Part shown: one piece after another, positions 26,169 through 35,732 of the stretch | Position numbering within the stretch: position 1 is the first letter of the stretch | How the letters are laid out: each line of letters opens with the position of its first letter | NCBI GenBank assembly: GCA_965211775.1 | Contig: OZ242974.1 | Span: forward strand, 496,001-560,000 | Direction of reading: 5' to 3' | Source: Thiodiazotropha sp040506975 | Lineage (GTDB): Bacteria; Pseudomonadota; Gammaproteobacteria; Chromatiales; Chromatiaceae | DNA: 64,000 nucleotides | Notes under the pieces: generated by a model | Database searches by the model: none | Told to the model about the DNA's origin: nothing | Seen by the model: only the letters and a program-made list of their open reading frames with translations | Made by a program: the position numbers and the translations under genes

Positions 26169-27736
26169 CCCCAATATTTCACGCATTAAAAAGGCAAAAT
26201 CCTGATACTTCGATATAATTCAGTTGCTTACACTGTAATCGAAAGGATTTTGCCTGTGACAAACTGCACCCAGACTGCCTTTGATTTTCCAGCCCTAAAA
26301 CGCCGTAAGGTTCAAGCCGAGTTTTCCGGTGGCGATATCACCTCGGACGGCGGCGTGTTGCTGCTGCGTGAGATCGACAGGCGTCTGGGATTGCTCGAGG
26401 CGGTTGATGCGGTCATCCCCGACCCGCGAGATCCCCGCTATATTGAACACAGCCAGTTGAGCCTGTTGCGCCAGCGAGTCTATGGGCTCTGCCTGGGTTA
26501 TGAAGATCTGAACGACCATCAGACACTACGCACCGACCCGGCCCTACAGAGCTCGATCGAACGCGAGGAGGTACTGGGCAGCCAGTCGACACTTTGTCGG
26601 CTGGAGAACCGGGTCGATCGCCGGGTTGCCGTTGATGTCCACAACCTACTGCTCGAGCAGTTCATTGCCTCATATGATGCACCACCCGATGAGCTGATCC
26701 TGGATTTCGACGCCACGGATGATCCGGTGCATGGCCGCCAGGAAGGCCGCTTCTTTCACGGCTACTACGATCACTACTGCTTCCTGCCCCTGTATGTCTT
26801 TTGTGGCGATCAACTGCTGGTGAGTTATCTGCGGCCCAGCCGGATCGATGCGCCCAAGCATGCCTGGGCAATTCTGGCGCTGTTGGTCAAACGCCTGCGC
26901 CGGGCTTGGCCTGAAGTGCGTATCATCTTTCGGGGCGATAGCGGCTTTTGCCGTCACCACATGCTCAGCTGGTGCGAGCGCAACGCTGTGGGCTATATCG
27001 TGGGCATCGCCAAGAATGACGCCTTGCTGCGGTGTATCCGTGAGCCCATGCAGTGGGTTGAGGAACTGGCGAAGCGAACCGGCATGAAGATGCGGGAATT
27101 CTTTCAGTTTCACTATGCCGCCAGCACCTGGAAGACGCGTCGCAAGGTGATCGCCAAACTGGAGGTCACCGACAAGGGGCCAAATCCACGCTTCATCGTC
27201 ACCAACCTGGCCGGCGACAAACAGCGCCTTTACGATGACCTCTACTGCGCCCGTGGTGACATGGAGAACCGAATCAAGGAGCAGCAACTGGGGCTGTTCG
27301 CCGATCGCACCAGCGCGCATTACTGGTGGGCCAATCAGTTTCGTCTACTGCTGTCCAGTCTGGCCTATGTGCTGATGGAGGCCATCCGGCGCCTCGCGCT
27401 GAAGGGCACGGAACTGGCGCGTGCACAGATGACCACGATCCGGCTCAAACTGTTCAAGATCGGGGCGGTCATCATTCGCAACACGCGACGGATCCGCTTC
27501 CTGCTCTCCAGCACCTATCCCTATCAGGCGCTGTTTTTCCAGGTGGCGGCACGACTCAAGCCGGGATAGCCCGGCAGAGTGCTGCCCCGGCACGTTGATC
27601 AACAATGGGGGTAAGGGGGAGTCTGCCCGGAGGGTGGAAAATCAGGGCTTGATAGAGGTTTGGTTCCCAGTGAGGGCAAACCATCCAAGCTTGGCCATAT
27701 CACCGGCTAAATTTAAAAACGGATGAAACATGCGGG
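26169..27736 (+). mobile_element. IS1380-family insertion sequence, copy C, nested beside tnpA
   Basis: 1568 bp with the same ends as copy B, flanked by the duplication TTAG at 26165-26168 and 27737-27740. It is in the same orientation as copy B, 1.36 kb away. Because each copy has its own matching duplication, the two inserted independently and no deletion has occurred between them. Confidence 0.97.
26250..27569 (+). CDS. IS1380-family transposase
   Basis: 439 residues, intact, with the same catalytic segments as the other copies (FDATDDPVHGRQ, FRGDSGFCRH, CARGDMENRIKE). Its distinguishing residue is Thr instead of Ala in QMT(T/A)IRLKLF. TTG start at 26250, alternative GTG at 26256. Confidence 0.95.
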   Translation: MPVTNCTQTAFDFPALKRRKVQAEFSGGDITSDGGVLLLREIDRRLGLLEAVDAVIPDPRDPRYIEHSQLSLLRQRVYGLCLGYEDLNDHQTLRTDPALQSSIEREEVLGSQSTLCRLENRVDRRVAVDVHNLLLEQFIASYDAPPDELILDFDATDDPVHGRQEGRFFHGYYDHYCFLPLYVFCGDQLLVSYLRPSRIDAPKHAWAILALLVKRLRRAWPEVRIIFRGDSGFCRHHMLSWCERNAVGYIVGIAKNDALLRCIREPMQWVEELAKRTGMKMREFFQFHYAASTWKTRRKVIAKLEVTDKGPNPRFIVTNLAGDKQRLYDDLYCARGDMENRIKEQQLGLFADRTSAHYWWANQFRLLLSSLAYVLMEAIRRLALKGTELARAQMTTIRLKLFKIGAVIIRNTRRIRFLLSSTYPYQALFFQVAARLKPG

Positions 27737-27998
27737 TTAGCGTGTTGCTTGGCGGCTCACGCTTTGGGGTTACTATGAGACTCCTGTTTCTGTCAAACTG
27801 TTGATGCCTCCCCAGCAGAGCTGGGGGGTCTCCATTTTTGTCTAGGATTCTCTTTAAATAGAGTAAGTAACTATATAGCAGCAAATGATTTTTTGTGGAG
27901 ACATTTTTTCACAAAAGAGCTAATAATGCTCACATTTTATTTGCTAGACTATCGACCTTCATACGGACCATTCTGGTCTGCCCTGATAAACTAATTCT

Positions 27999-30482
27999 GT
28001 GAACCAGCGCATGAAGTCGTTTTACAGACTCTTAAGATACCTCGTTTACTTCTTATTCGGCCTGTCATTGATAGGTGCCGTTACCCTTTTTGGCGCCTAT
28101 CTTTACCTTGAACCCAAGCTGCCATCCATTGAAACACTCAAAGATGTCCGCCTACAGGTCCCCCTACGAATCTACAGTAACGACCACCTACTCATTGCTG
28201 AGTTTGGCGAGAAACGTCGAGAACCTCTCGATTTCGATCAAATCCCGCCGATCATGATCAACGCCTTCCTCGCCGCCGAGGACGACCGTTTTTTCCAACA
28301 TCCCGGCGTAGACTACCAAGGCATTCTCCGTGCCGCCATACAGCTTCTGCTCACGGGCGAGCGAAGACAGGGCGGAAGCACCATCACCATGCAAGTCGCC
28401 AGGAACTTCTTCCTCAGCAGCAAAAAAACCTACACCCGAAAACTCAACGAGATATTTCTCGCACTGAAGATAGAACGGATGCTCTCCAAAAAGGAGATAC
28501 TCAAACTCTATCTTAACAAGATCTATCTCGGCCACCGTTCATACGGCGTCGGTGCAGCTGCCTTAGTCTATTACGGCCGGCCTGTAGAAAAACTTGAGCT
28601 TTCTGAAATCGCCATGATCGCAGGGCTCCCCAAAGCCCCATCCCGCTACAATCCCATTTCCGACCCGGCGCGGGCATTGGTGCGCCGAAATTACGTTTTG
28701 GGCCGCATGCGGGAACTCAACTATATCAGTCAATTCGAGTATGACACAGCTAAAGCCGCACCGATAACCGCCAAGCTCCACACCACCCCGAGCGAAGTTG
28801 AGGCCCCTTACGTTGCTGAAATGGCCCGAGCGGAGGCGGTCAGCCGCTTTGGCCTGGATGCTTACACCAGCGGATATAGTATCACCACAACTATCGACAG
28901 CCACCTGCAATCTGCGGCCAATCACGCCCTGCGGCAAGCTATCCAATCCTATGACAGGCGCCACGGTTATCGCGGAATTGCCGGTCATTACGATATCGCT
29001 GACACCGAGGAAGATATCGAACTGATCGCCCTGCTTGAGGAGCTGCCGGAAGTCACAGGTATGAAGAAGGCCATCGTTACAGCCATTGGCGAGCAGAACG
29101 CAGAGGTCATTACCGCTCAGGGCGAGCGATTAACACTCGAATGGCCGGGGCTATCCTGGGCAAGTGCCTATGTCGATCACGACACCAAAAAGAAGGCGCC
29201 CAAGCAAACCCATGAGGTCCTTACGGTCGGCGACCTGATCTACCTCTATCATGAGACCCCGGAAGAGGGTGATCCCTATTGGCGCTTGGCACAGATTCCA
29301 GCCGCAGCAGGCGCACTAATCTCCGTCTCCCCACACAATGGCTCGATAATGGCTTTAGTCGGAGGCTATGATTTTTATCTCAGCAAATTCAACCGGGTGA
29401 CTCAGGCCAAGCGTCAACCTGGATCTGGTTTCAAGCCCTTCATCTATTCCGCCGCACTGGAAGCGGACTTTACACCAGCCACCCTGATCAACGATGCCCC
29501 GGTGGTTTTCGAAGATGACGGCCTGGAGGCCGTATGGCGTCCGGAAAACTATAGCGGTAAATTTTTTGGTCCCACACGACTCCGTTACGCTTTGACCCAC
29601 TCACGCAACCTGGTTTCCATACGACTGTTGCGCAAGATAGGGATAAAGTATGCCATCACCTACGCCACCCGCTTCGGTTTCGATAAAAATGATCTGCCTC
29701 ACGACCTCTCACTGGCATTAGGCAGCGGTTCTGTTACACCGCTCGCCATGGCTGGCGGCTATAGCGTACTGGCGAATGGTGGTTTTTATGTACCTCCACA
29801 CGTCATCGACTCGATCCGCGACGATCAGGGTAATGTCCTCTATCAGGCAAACCCGATCCAGGTGTGCGATGAGTCGATGCGACAACTGGCCGAGAAAGCC
29901 TCCCAACACACCGAGGAAGCAACACCACTGGAATCAGAGAATGCCGATGGAGAGACGGCAAGCGTGATACCACGCTGCGCCAAACGCGCCATAACCGAAC
30001 AAAACCAATACCTGATGCACTCGATGCTGCGCGATGTAATTCAACAAGGAACCGCCCGCAAGGCCCGCTCCCTCGGCAGAATGGATATTGCGGGAAAGAC
30101 CGGCACTACCAACGATCAGCGTGACGCCTGGTTCAACGGCTTCAACCACTACCTGGTCACTACCACATGGCTCGGCTTCGATAATGTAGAACCACTGGGC
30201 CGTGGAGAAGTAGGGGGCCGGGCAGCGCTTCCCGCCTGGATAGACTACATGCGAGTGGCACTAAACGGCATCAAAGAGGTCATACCGGAGATGCCGCCAA
30301 AAATGGTTACCATGCGGATTGACGTCGACACCGGCCAACCTGTGGGCGTCGGCAATGCGAACGCGATTTTCGAGGTATTCGAAATAGACAATGCCCCCAA
30401 ATTGCCGGATACGGGCCGTACCGGGCAAAACGAAAGGAGCGTCTCACCTTCAAACATAACCCCTATTGAAGATCCATTTTAA
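27999..30482 (+). CDS. mrcA: Bifunctional penicillin-binding protein 1A
   Basis: 827-residue class A PBP that polymerises glycan strands and cross-links peptides in the periplasm. One N-terminal membrane anchor (LVYFLFGLSLIGAVTLFGAY) is followed by the GT51 transglycosylase with catalytic Glu in AAEDDRFFQHPG and the QGGSTITMQVARNFF segment. An OB-like insert region follows, then the transpeptidase: SGFK (SxxK), SRN (SxN) and KTGTTND (KTG). The GTG at 27999 is given; an ATG at 28011 four codons later is equally plausible. mrcA normally sits divergent from pilM; here the shared promoter region has been stretched by the IS200-like element and IS1380 copy C. Confidence 0.95.
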   Translation: MNQRMKSFYRLLRYLVYFLFGLSLIGAVTLFGAYLYLEPKLPSIETLKDVRLQVPLRIYSNDHLLIAEFGEKRREPLDFDQIPPIMINAFLAAEDDRFFQHPGVDYQGILRAAIQLLLTGERRQGGSTITMQVARNFFLSSKKTYTRKLNEIFLALKIERMLSKKEILKLYLNKIYLGHRSYGVGAAALVYYGRPVEKLELSEIAMIAGLPKAPSRYNPISDPARALVRRNYVLGRMRELNYISQFEYDTAKAAPITAKLHTTPSEVEAPYVAEMARAEAVSRFGLDAYTSGYSITTTIDSHLQSAANHALRQAIQSYDRRHGYRGIAGHYDIADTEEDIELIALLEELPEVTGMKKAIVTAIGEQNAEVITAQGERLTLEWPGLSWASAYVDHDTKKKAPKQTHEVLTVGDLIYLYHETPEEGDPYWRLAQIPAAAGALISVSPHNGSIMALVGGYDFYLSKFNRVTQAKRQPGSGFKPFIYSAALEADFTPATLINDAPVVFEDDGLEAVWRPENYSGKFFGPTRLRYALTHSRNLVSIRLLRKIGIKYAITYATRFGFDKNDLPHDLSLALGSGSVTPLAMAGGYSVLANGGFYVPPHVIDSIRDDQGNVLYQANPIQVCDESMRQLAEKASQHTEEATPLESENADGETASVIPRCAKRAITEQNQYLMHSMLRDVIQQGTARKARSLGRMDIAGKTGTTNDQRDAWFNGFNHYLVTTTWLGFDNVEPLGRGEVGGRAALPAWIDYMRVALNGIKEVIPEMPPKMVTMRIDVDTGQPVGVGNANAIFEVFEIDNAPKLPDTGRTGQNERSVSPSNITPIEDPF

Positions 30483-30488
30483 CCGGCA

Positions 30489-31091
30489 ATGCGGACAGGA
30501 AAACGTGAGTTACAGCGGCTAATCGCATATGAGGCGGCGCGCATTCTGACAGAGCTGCGCTCCGATAACGTCACTTATGCCTGCCAAAAGGCGGCGGCAA
30601 AGTATGGCATCACCAAACGCCAGCTTTTGCCTACCCGCGAGGAGGTGGAGAGCGCCCTCAGGGAACAGCAGCGCCTGGTCCGTGGTAAAAGGCAGACGGA
30701 TACCCTACGTGCACTTCGCCTCAGCGCACTCAACGCCATGCAGGCATTGACACAATTTAAGCCCAAGTTAGTGGGAGCTGTTTTTGATGGCACGGCCGAC
30801 AGCAACAGCAATGTGAAGCTGCACTTATTTGCCGACACCCCGGAAGATCTGCTCTTCACTTTGAGTGATCTGCATATACCCTGGCGGGAAAAGCAGCACC
30901 GGTTGCAGCTCAGTGACGGCAGAAAGGAATCGGTACCCTGTTTTATCTTCAATGCAGACGGCGTCGGTTTCGAGCTTGTCGTACTGCCGGCACAAAATCC
31001 GCGCAATCACCCATTGGATCCTCTGGACAATCAGCCGATTCAGGGCGCCAGCATAAAACAGCTGCAGCAACTGGTCGATACTCCCGGTTGA
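30489..31091 (+). CDS. Conserved protein of unknown function, co-transcribed with mrcA
   Basis: A 200-residue soluble protein starting 6 bases after the mrcA stop, so almost certainly in the same transcript. The N-terminal half is helical and basic (TGKRELQRLIAYEAARILTE). The second half has alternating strands (VGAVFDGTADSNSNVKLHLF ... FELVVLP). The layout with GAVFDGTAD followed by VKLHLFAD loosely recalls a nucleotidyltransferase fold without obvious catalytic acids; this is a weak impression only. I do not recognise the family. Confidence 0.7.
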   Translation: MRTGKRELQRLIAYEAARILTELRSDNVTYACQKAAAKYGITKRQLLPTREEVESALREQQRLVRGKRQTDTLRALRLSALNAMQALTQFKPKLVGAVFDGTADSNSNVKLHLFADTPEDLLFTLSDLHIPWREKQHRLQLSDGRKESVPCFIFNADGVGFELVVLPAQNPRNHPLDPLDNQPIQGASIKQLQQLVDTPG

Positions 31092-31128
31092 ACCACACTT
31101 CTCCCGCTCCTAAGTATGTGTTATTGCA

Positions 31129-32430
31129 TCATCGGTCGCCTAGCGGCACGTAATCACGCCTGGCGTAACCCTTGTAGATCTGACGCGGACGCCCGATCTT
31201 CTGCCTCGGATCGTCCATCATCTCCAGCCAATGCGCCACCCAACCGACTGTGCGGGCTATGGCGAACATCACTGTGAACATATTGTTGGGTATACCCAGC
31301 GCTCGATAGATAATACCGGAGTAGAAATCCACATTGGGATAGAGCTTGCGTTCGATGAAATACTCATCATTCAACGCGATCTCTTCCAGGCGCTGAGCCA
31401 GCTCGAACATCGGATTGTTCGCATCCGCCAGTTTTTCCAACACCTCATGGCAAACCTCACGAATTATACCGGCACGCGGATCATACTTCTTGTAGACCCT
31501 ATGCCCAAATCCCATCAGACGGAATCCATCATCCTTATCCTTGGCCTTGGCGATGTATTTGTCGATTTGCGAAACATCCCCAATCTCGCTCAGCATATCC
31601 AGAACCGCCTCATTGGCGCCACCATGAGCAGGGCCCCACAGTGATGCGATACCCGCAGCGATACAGGCGAAGGGATTTGCCAATGAACTGCCGGCAAGCC
31701 TTACCGTGGAGGTACTGGCATTCTGCTCGTGATCCGCATGCAGGATAAAAAGCAGATTCAGGGCCTTTTCCGCAACCGGATCCACTTCATACTCTTCACA
31801 GGGGGTAGCGAACATCATGTGAAGCAGGTTGGCACAGTAGGAGAGTTCATTGCGTGGGTACATGAAGGGCTCGCCCACGTTGTGCTTGTAACTGGCCGCC
31901 GCAATGGTCGGCATTTTGGCGATCAGCCTGTGAGCCGCAACCCGGCGTAACTCTGGATCATTGATATCCAGCGAATCGTGATAAAAAGCGGAGAGTGAGC
32001 CAACCACACCGACCATGATTGCCATGGGATGCGCATTGTAGTGAAAGCCATCGAAGAAATGGGTCAGGGTCTCGTTCAACATAGTGTGGCGGTTAATCAG
32101 TTGATTGAAATCCCGCAGCTGACCTTCGTTCGGCAACTCGCCGTTCAATAGCAGATAAGCGGTCTCCAGAAAATCACCGTTAGCGGCCAATTGCTCAATG
32201 GGGTAGCCACGATATTCCAGAATACCCACCTCACCCTGAATAAAGGTAATCTTGCTTTTGCAACTCGCCGTGGACATAAATCCGGGATCATAGGTGAAGA
32301 CCCCGGCCTCTTTGTAGAGCGCCGAAACGTCGATTGCCGGGGGACCCTGGATCGATTCACGAACAGGTAGCTTTACCGACACCCCGGTTTCGTCATTCGT
32401 CAAGGTATAGGTCTTTTGATTATCCGCCAT
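31129..32430 (-). CDS. gltA: Citrate synthase (type II)
   Basis: 433 residues. It condenses oxaloacetate and acetyl-CoA at the entry of the TCA cycle. The catalytic His is in LHADHEQNASTSTVRLAGSS, the second in GHRVYKKYDPRA, and the Asp is in the VDFYSGI region. Length and the N-terminal domain match the hexameric NADH-sensitive type II enzymes of Gram-negative bacteria. It is convergent with the mrcA unit (37 bases between stops) and has sucCD about 2 kb away. Confidence 0.97.
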   Translation of the reverse strand: MADNQKTYTLTNDETGVSVKLPVRESIQGPPAIDVSALYKEAGVFTYDPGFMSTASCKSKITFIQGEVGILEYRGYPIEQLAANGDFLETAYLLLNGELPNEGQLRDFNQLINRHTMLNETLTHFFDGFHYNAHPMAIMVGVVGSLSAFYHDSLDINDPELRRVAAHRLIAKMPTIAAASYKHNVGEPFMYPRNELSYCANLLHMMFATPCEEYEVDPVAEKALNLLFILHADHEQNASTSTVRLAGSSLANPFACIAAGIASLWGPAHGGANEAVLDMLSEIGDVSQIDKYIAKAKDKDDGFRLMGFGHRVYKKYDPRAGIIREVCHEVLEKLADANNPMFELAQRLEEIALNDEYFIERKLYPNVDFYSGIIYRALGIPNNMFTVMFAIARTVGWVAHWLEMMDDPRQKIGRPRQIYKGYARRDYVPLGDR

Positions 32431-32694
32431 GTTGTGCTCCGTGAGTTACTTCAAGGCTTGCGTAGGATCGGTCCATTGCATCAACAACCGACAATACCCT
32501 ACAACGCATGTGGTATAAATTAACAGTCAAATAAATATTACTGATTATAAGTGACAAAATTATAGCCCGAGGCCAACGGGGTCCATCAACCAGATTATGT
32601 AAATGATAACTATTGCTTTTTAACAAACTCAATCCACAGCCGGCCATCCTGACAATGTATGGCCGTAATACCATGGGGAAGTGGTTATGCAGGT

Positions 32695-34047
32695 TTACCG
32701 CGCAGCCTCAAGAAAGGGTAGTGCCTGTCCCTGAACTGGTCGCAACTGATCATACCAGGTGACATTTTCATCATATTGAGCAAAAAAGGGCCGCTGCACA
32801 AGATCGTGATCCCTCGCCTGAATAAAGCGTAAAACAAACACCTTCTCTCCATTGATCTCAGTGACGCCCTGAACCTCTACCTTACCGGGATCGGCACTCA
32901 TACTAGGGCCACGGGCGGTGCGCCCCAATCCGGAAACCTGCTTCATCGCATCACGATAGATCTGCCATGCCCTGTAGAGGGGGACTTCGAAATAGCGACG
33001 AGCGCCGGTATCCCGTTCCACAAACATGTAGTAAGGGTTAACTCCCAATTTAACCTGTTCATTCCATAGCTTCGCCCAATCGTCCGAATTGTCATTGATG
33101 TGGGCCAGCAATGGGCCCTGACTGCGGATTTCAGCCCCCGTCGCCCGTACCCTGCGAATGGCGGCCCGGGCAACGTCAGTATCCATTTCGCGCCAGTGAT
33201 TGTAATGGGCCATGATTGCGACATGTTTGCCCGCCAATACCAGATGATGAAGCAATTCAATCAACTCGTCGGCATCGTCATCAAAAATGAAGCGATGAGG
33301 CCAGAATGTCAACGCCTTGGTTCCGATACGAATCGTCTGGATATGACTGAATTCGGGGTGGAGCAGCGGTTCCAGGTAGGCCTTTAACTGCTTGCTTTTC
33401 ATCACCATCGGGTCACCACCGGTCACCAGCAGGTCCGTCACCTCCGGATGGTGTCGCAGATAGCTGTAGAGCCTTTCTGCCTCGGTCGTTGCAATACGCA
33501 GGGACTTGTCGCCGATGAATTGCGCCCATCTGAAACAGAAAGTGCAGTAACTATGGCACGTTTGCCCCTGGCTGGGAAAAAACAGCACGGCCTCCTTATA
33601 CTTATGCTGCAGGCCGTTGATGGGCTCACCATATTCGTCCCGCGGTAGATTATTCTCCAGCTGTCCCGCCGGGTGGGGGTTGAGCTCAGCACGGATCTCA
33701 TTGGCCACCACCTGCAGCTCCTTCTTTTCCAATCCGGAACCTATCGCCATCGCCATACGGTTGAAATGCGCATCCGACAACATGCCTCGCTGGGGAAAGG
33801 TCAGCTGAAACATCGGATCTTCGGGCGCCCGCTCCCAATCGATCAGCTCACGCAACACATACTCGTTGACCCTAAACGGCAATACGGAAGAGACAACCTT
33901 CATCTCGTAACGCAAATCAGCGGGGAGGCGCTCCAGCTGAACGATACGGTCCAGGTCGCGGGCCGTATAGACAGTGAAGCGCTGTGGTGCATACTCAAAA
34001 TCTACCGCACGCAACAATGATCTGGTTGATCGGGACTTAAGCAGCAT
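32695..34047 (-). CDS. KamA-family radical SAM protein (lysine 2,3-aminomutase-like)
   Basis: 450 residues. The radical SAM cluster is CHSYCTFCF (CX3CX2C) near residue 164, followed by TDLLVTGGDPMVM, the aminomutase-type glycine motif. A Lys in the ADPGKVEVQG segment is a candidate PLP ligand, but the glycine-rich context usual in true lysine 2,3-aminomutase is reduced. The real substrate is therefore uncertain (lysine, another amino acid or a protein-bound lysine). It is alone between gltA and sucC, with no ablB-type acetyltransferase neighbour. Confidence 0.8.
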   Translation of the reverse strand: MLLKSRSTRSLLRAVDFEYAPQRFTVYTARDLDRIVQLERLPADLRYEMKVVSSVLPFRVNEYVLRELIDWERAPEDPMFQLTFPQRGMLSDAHFNRMAMAIGSGLEKKELQVVANEIRAELNPHPAGQLENNLPRDEYGEPINGLQHKYKEAVLFFPSQGQTCHSYCTFCFRWAQFIGDKSLRIATTEAERLYSYLRHHPEVTDLLVTGGDPMVMKSKQLKAYLEPLLHPEFSHIQTIRIGTKALTFWPHRFIFDDDADELIELLHHLVLAGKHVAIMAHYNHWREMDTDVARAAIRRVRATGAEIRSQGPLLAHINDNSDDWAKLWNEQVKLGVNPYYMFVERDTGARRYFEVPLYRAWQIYRDAMKQVSGLGRTARGPSMSADPGKVEVQGVTEINGEKVFVLRFIQARDHDLVQRPFFAQYDENVTWYDQLRPVQGQALPFLEAAR

Positions 34048-34544
34048 AGTCGTCTCCTCAAGAGATCAATAATACGATCCAAGACCCCTCATATGGTTGG
34101 AAAATGCAGCCCATAACCACCGGCAGTCGACAGTGACTCGATTTATTTATCAGGCACCTCACAAACAACCAGAGAATCGGGCATAAGGAGGCGTACCCTA
34201 ACAAACAATGGCTATTGCATCAAAAAAAGCTTAAGGCGGCATTATGCACGAAGACAGAATATGGAAACATTTGCTTACAATTATCGTAATTTATAAGCAT
34301 ATATCGCCTTCTTATGGTTACATTTGAAAATGTAATGATTCTCAAAATCAAGATTGCTAATTAACGATTTTGCCCCACAAACCCACTGGCCCTCATTACG
34401 CCAACCGGCCTCCAAGCCGTATGGCAACTGGATTTTTTGTGCAAAGCACTATAAAAAACCGACTTCTCCATTCATAATGTGATTTATATGCCCATAAACC
34501 TAACAAGAGGGCAGCAAAAGTAAAAAAACACCAAAGGCACCATC
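34048..34544. other. Gene-free divergent promoter region between the KamA-like gene and sucC
   Basis: Almost 500 bases without an ORF, markedly AT-rich between 34200 and 34520. It must hold the promoters for both divergent genes. The only distinct structure is the palindrome at 34318-34335, listed separately. No ribosomal-binding-site-like GGAGG is seen before sucC; the upstream AAAAGTAAAAAAACACC is unusually A-rich. Confidence 0.5.
34318..34335. promoter_or_regulatory. Palindrome TTACATTT-GA-AAATGTAA, candidate operator
   Basis: A perfect 8-bp inverted repeat with a 2-base centre lies about 210 bases before sucC and 270 before the KamA-like gene. The size and symmetry suit a dimeric regulator. 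It does not match FNR, Fur or ArcA consensus well enough to assign. Confidence 0.5.
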
Positions 34545-35705
34545 ATGAACCTACACGAATACCAAGCAAAATCGCTCTTTGCCAGTTACGACATTCCTGT
34601 ACCGCAAGGTCAGTCCGTCTCAAGCCCGAACGACGCCCGAACCGCAGCACAGGGACTCGGCTGCGACATCTGGGTCGTAAAGGCTCAAGCCCATACCGGT
34701 GGTCGCGGCAAAGCGGGCGGAGTGAAGTTGGCGCGCTCTCTGGATGAGGTGGAAGAGGCTGCCCGTGAGATTCTGGGAATGACCTTGGTCACCAAGCAGA
34801 CGGGGCCGCAGGGACTGCCTGTGAATTCGATATTGGTGGAGGAGGGGAGTGACATTGCCAGGGAACTCTACCTAGGCGCCCTGCTGGACCGGTCTCGTTC
34901 ACGCATCACTTTCATGGCCTCGGCCGCTGGCGGCATGAATATCGAGGAGGTTGCCGCGGAAACACCGGAGAAGATCCTTACAACGACGGTCAATCCCTCA
35001 ACCGGAATGCTACCCTTCCAATGCCGCAAGCTCGCATTCGGCCTCGGCCTGGCAGGCGGCCAGATCAAACAGTTTTCGAAAATAATGATGGCTCTGTATC
35101 AGCTCTATTTGGACAAGGATGTCAGCCTGATCGAAATAAATCCGCTGATCGTCACTTCATCCGGCGATCTTGTCGCCCTCGACGCAAAGATCAACCTGGA
35201 CAGCAATGCCCTGTACCGCCACCAGGAGCTGGCGGCATTGCGCGATATCACACAGGAGGATGAAAAGGAGGCCGCCGCCGCTATATATGATCTGAATTAC
35301 ATTACCCTGGACGGCAACATCGGCTGCATGGTGAATGGCGCCGGTCTCGCGATGGCGACCATGGACATGGTAAAGCTGCATGGCGGCGAACCCGCCAACT
35401 TCCTCGACGTCGGAGGAGGCACAACCGCGGAAAGGGTAACAGAGGCGTTCAAGCTGATCCTATCCGACGTCAAGGTCAAAACGGTGCTGGTCAATATCTT
35501 CGGCGGCATCGTCCGCTGCGACCTGATCGCGGAAGGTATTATCACCGCCGCTCGCACCATTGGCGTCACGGCGCCTGTGGTAGTACGGCTGGAAGGCACC
35601 AATGCCCAACAAGGACTCGAAATGCTGGAAGCCAGCGGCCTCGATTTTCTCACTGCCAATGACTTTACCGAAGCCGCGAAAAAAGCCGTATCCGCAGCAG
35701 CCTGA
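34545..35705 (+). CDS. sucC: Succinyl-CoA ligase (ADP-forming) subunit beta
   Basis: 386-residue ATP-grasp subunit. It starts MNLHEYQAKSLFASYDIPVP, typical of SucC, with the nucleotide-binding segment VVKAQAHTGGRGKAGGVKLA and the C-terminal ligase domain (GAGLAMATMDMVKLHGGEPA, FGGIVRCDLIAEGI). It forms a complex with the product of sucD, 27 bases downstream, and makes or cleaves succinyl-CoA in the TCA cycle. sucA and sucB are not adjacent. Confidence 0.97.
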   Translation: MNLHEYQAKSLFASYDIPVPQGQSVSSPNDARTAAQGLGCDIWVVKAQAHTGGRGKAGGVKLARSLDEVEEAAREILGMTLVTKQTGPQGLPVNSILVEEGSDIARELYLGALLDRSRSRITFMASAAGGMNIEEVAAETPEKILTTTVNPSTGMLPFQCRKLAFGLGLAGGQIKQFSKIMMALYQLYLDKDVSLIEINPLIVTSSGDLVALDAKINLDSNALYRHQELAALRDITQEDEKEAAAAIYDLNYITLDGNIGCMVNGAGLAMATMDMVKLHGGEPANFLDVGGGTTAERVTEAFKLILSDVKVKTVLVNIFGGIVRCDLIAEGIITAARTIGVTAPVVVRLEGTNAQQGLEMLEASGLDFLTANDFTEAAKKAVSAAA

Positions 35706-35732
35706 TCCATCAGCAAGGAATAAACTAAAACA

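Larger units (their letters stand above)
25635..27829 (-). mobile_element. IS200/IS605-type element, interrupted by IS1380 copy C (limits inferred)
   Basis: The tnpA gene has the hairpin series at 25635-25725 on its downstream side. On its upstream side, once IS1380 copy C is removed, a strong hairpin (CTCCCCAGC / GCTGGGGGG, 27807-27829) lies about 160 bases from the start codon. IS200 left ends carry such a stem. Family members make no target duplication, so the exact ends cannot be fixed from this copy. The upstream hairpin could instead be a terminator or belong to the mrcA leader. Confidence 0.5.

Noticed and set aside
23245..27736. Composite transposon formed by the two direct IS1380 copies B and C
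   Set aside because: Each copy has its own matching 4-bp duplication (GTAG and TTAG) and the intervening DNA is native pilM plus an IS200-like element, so the copies inserted independently.
32420..32674. 84-residue open frame upstream of gltA on the same strand
   Set aside because: It runs through the gltA start region, uses rare composition and lacks a start site. It is leader sequence of gltA.
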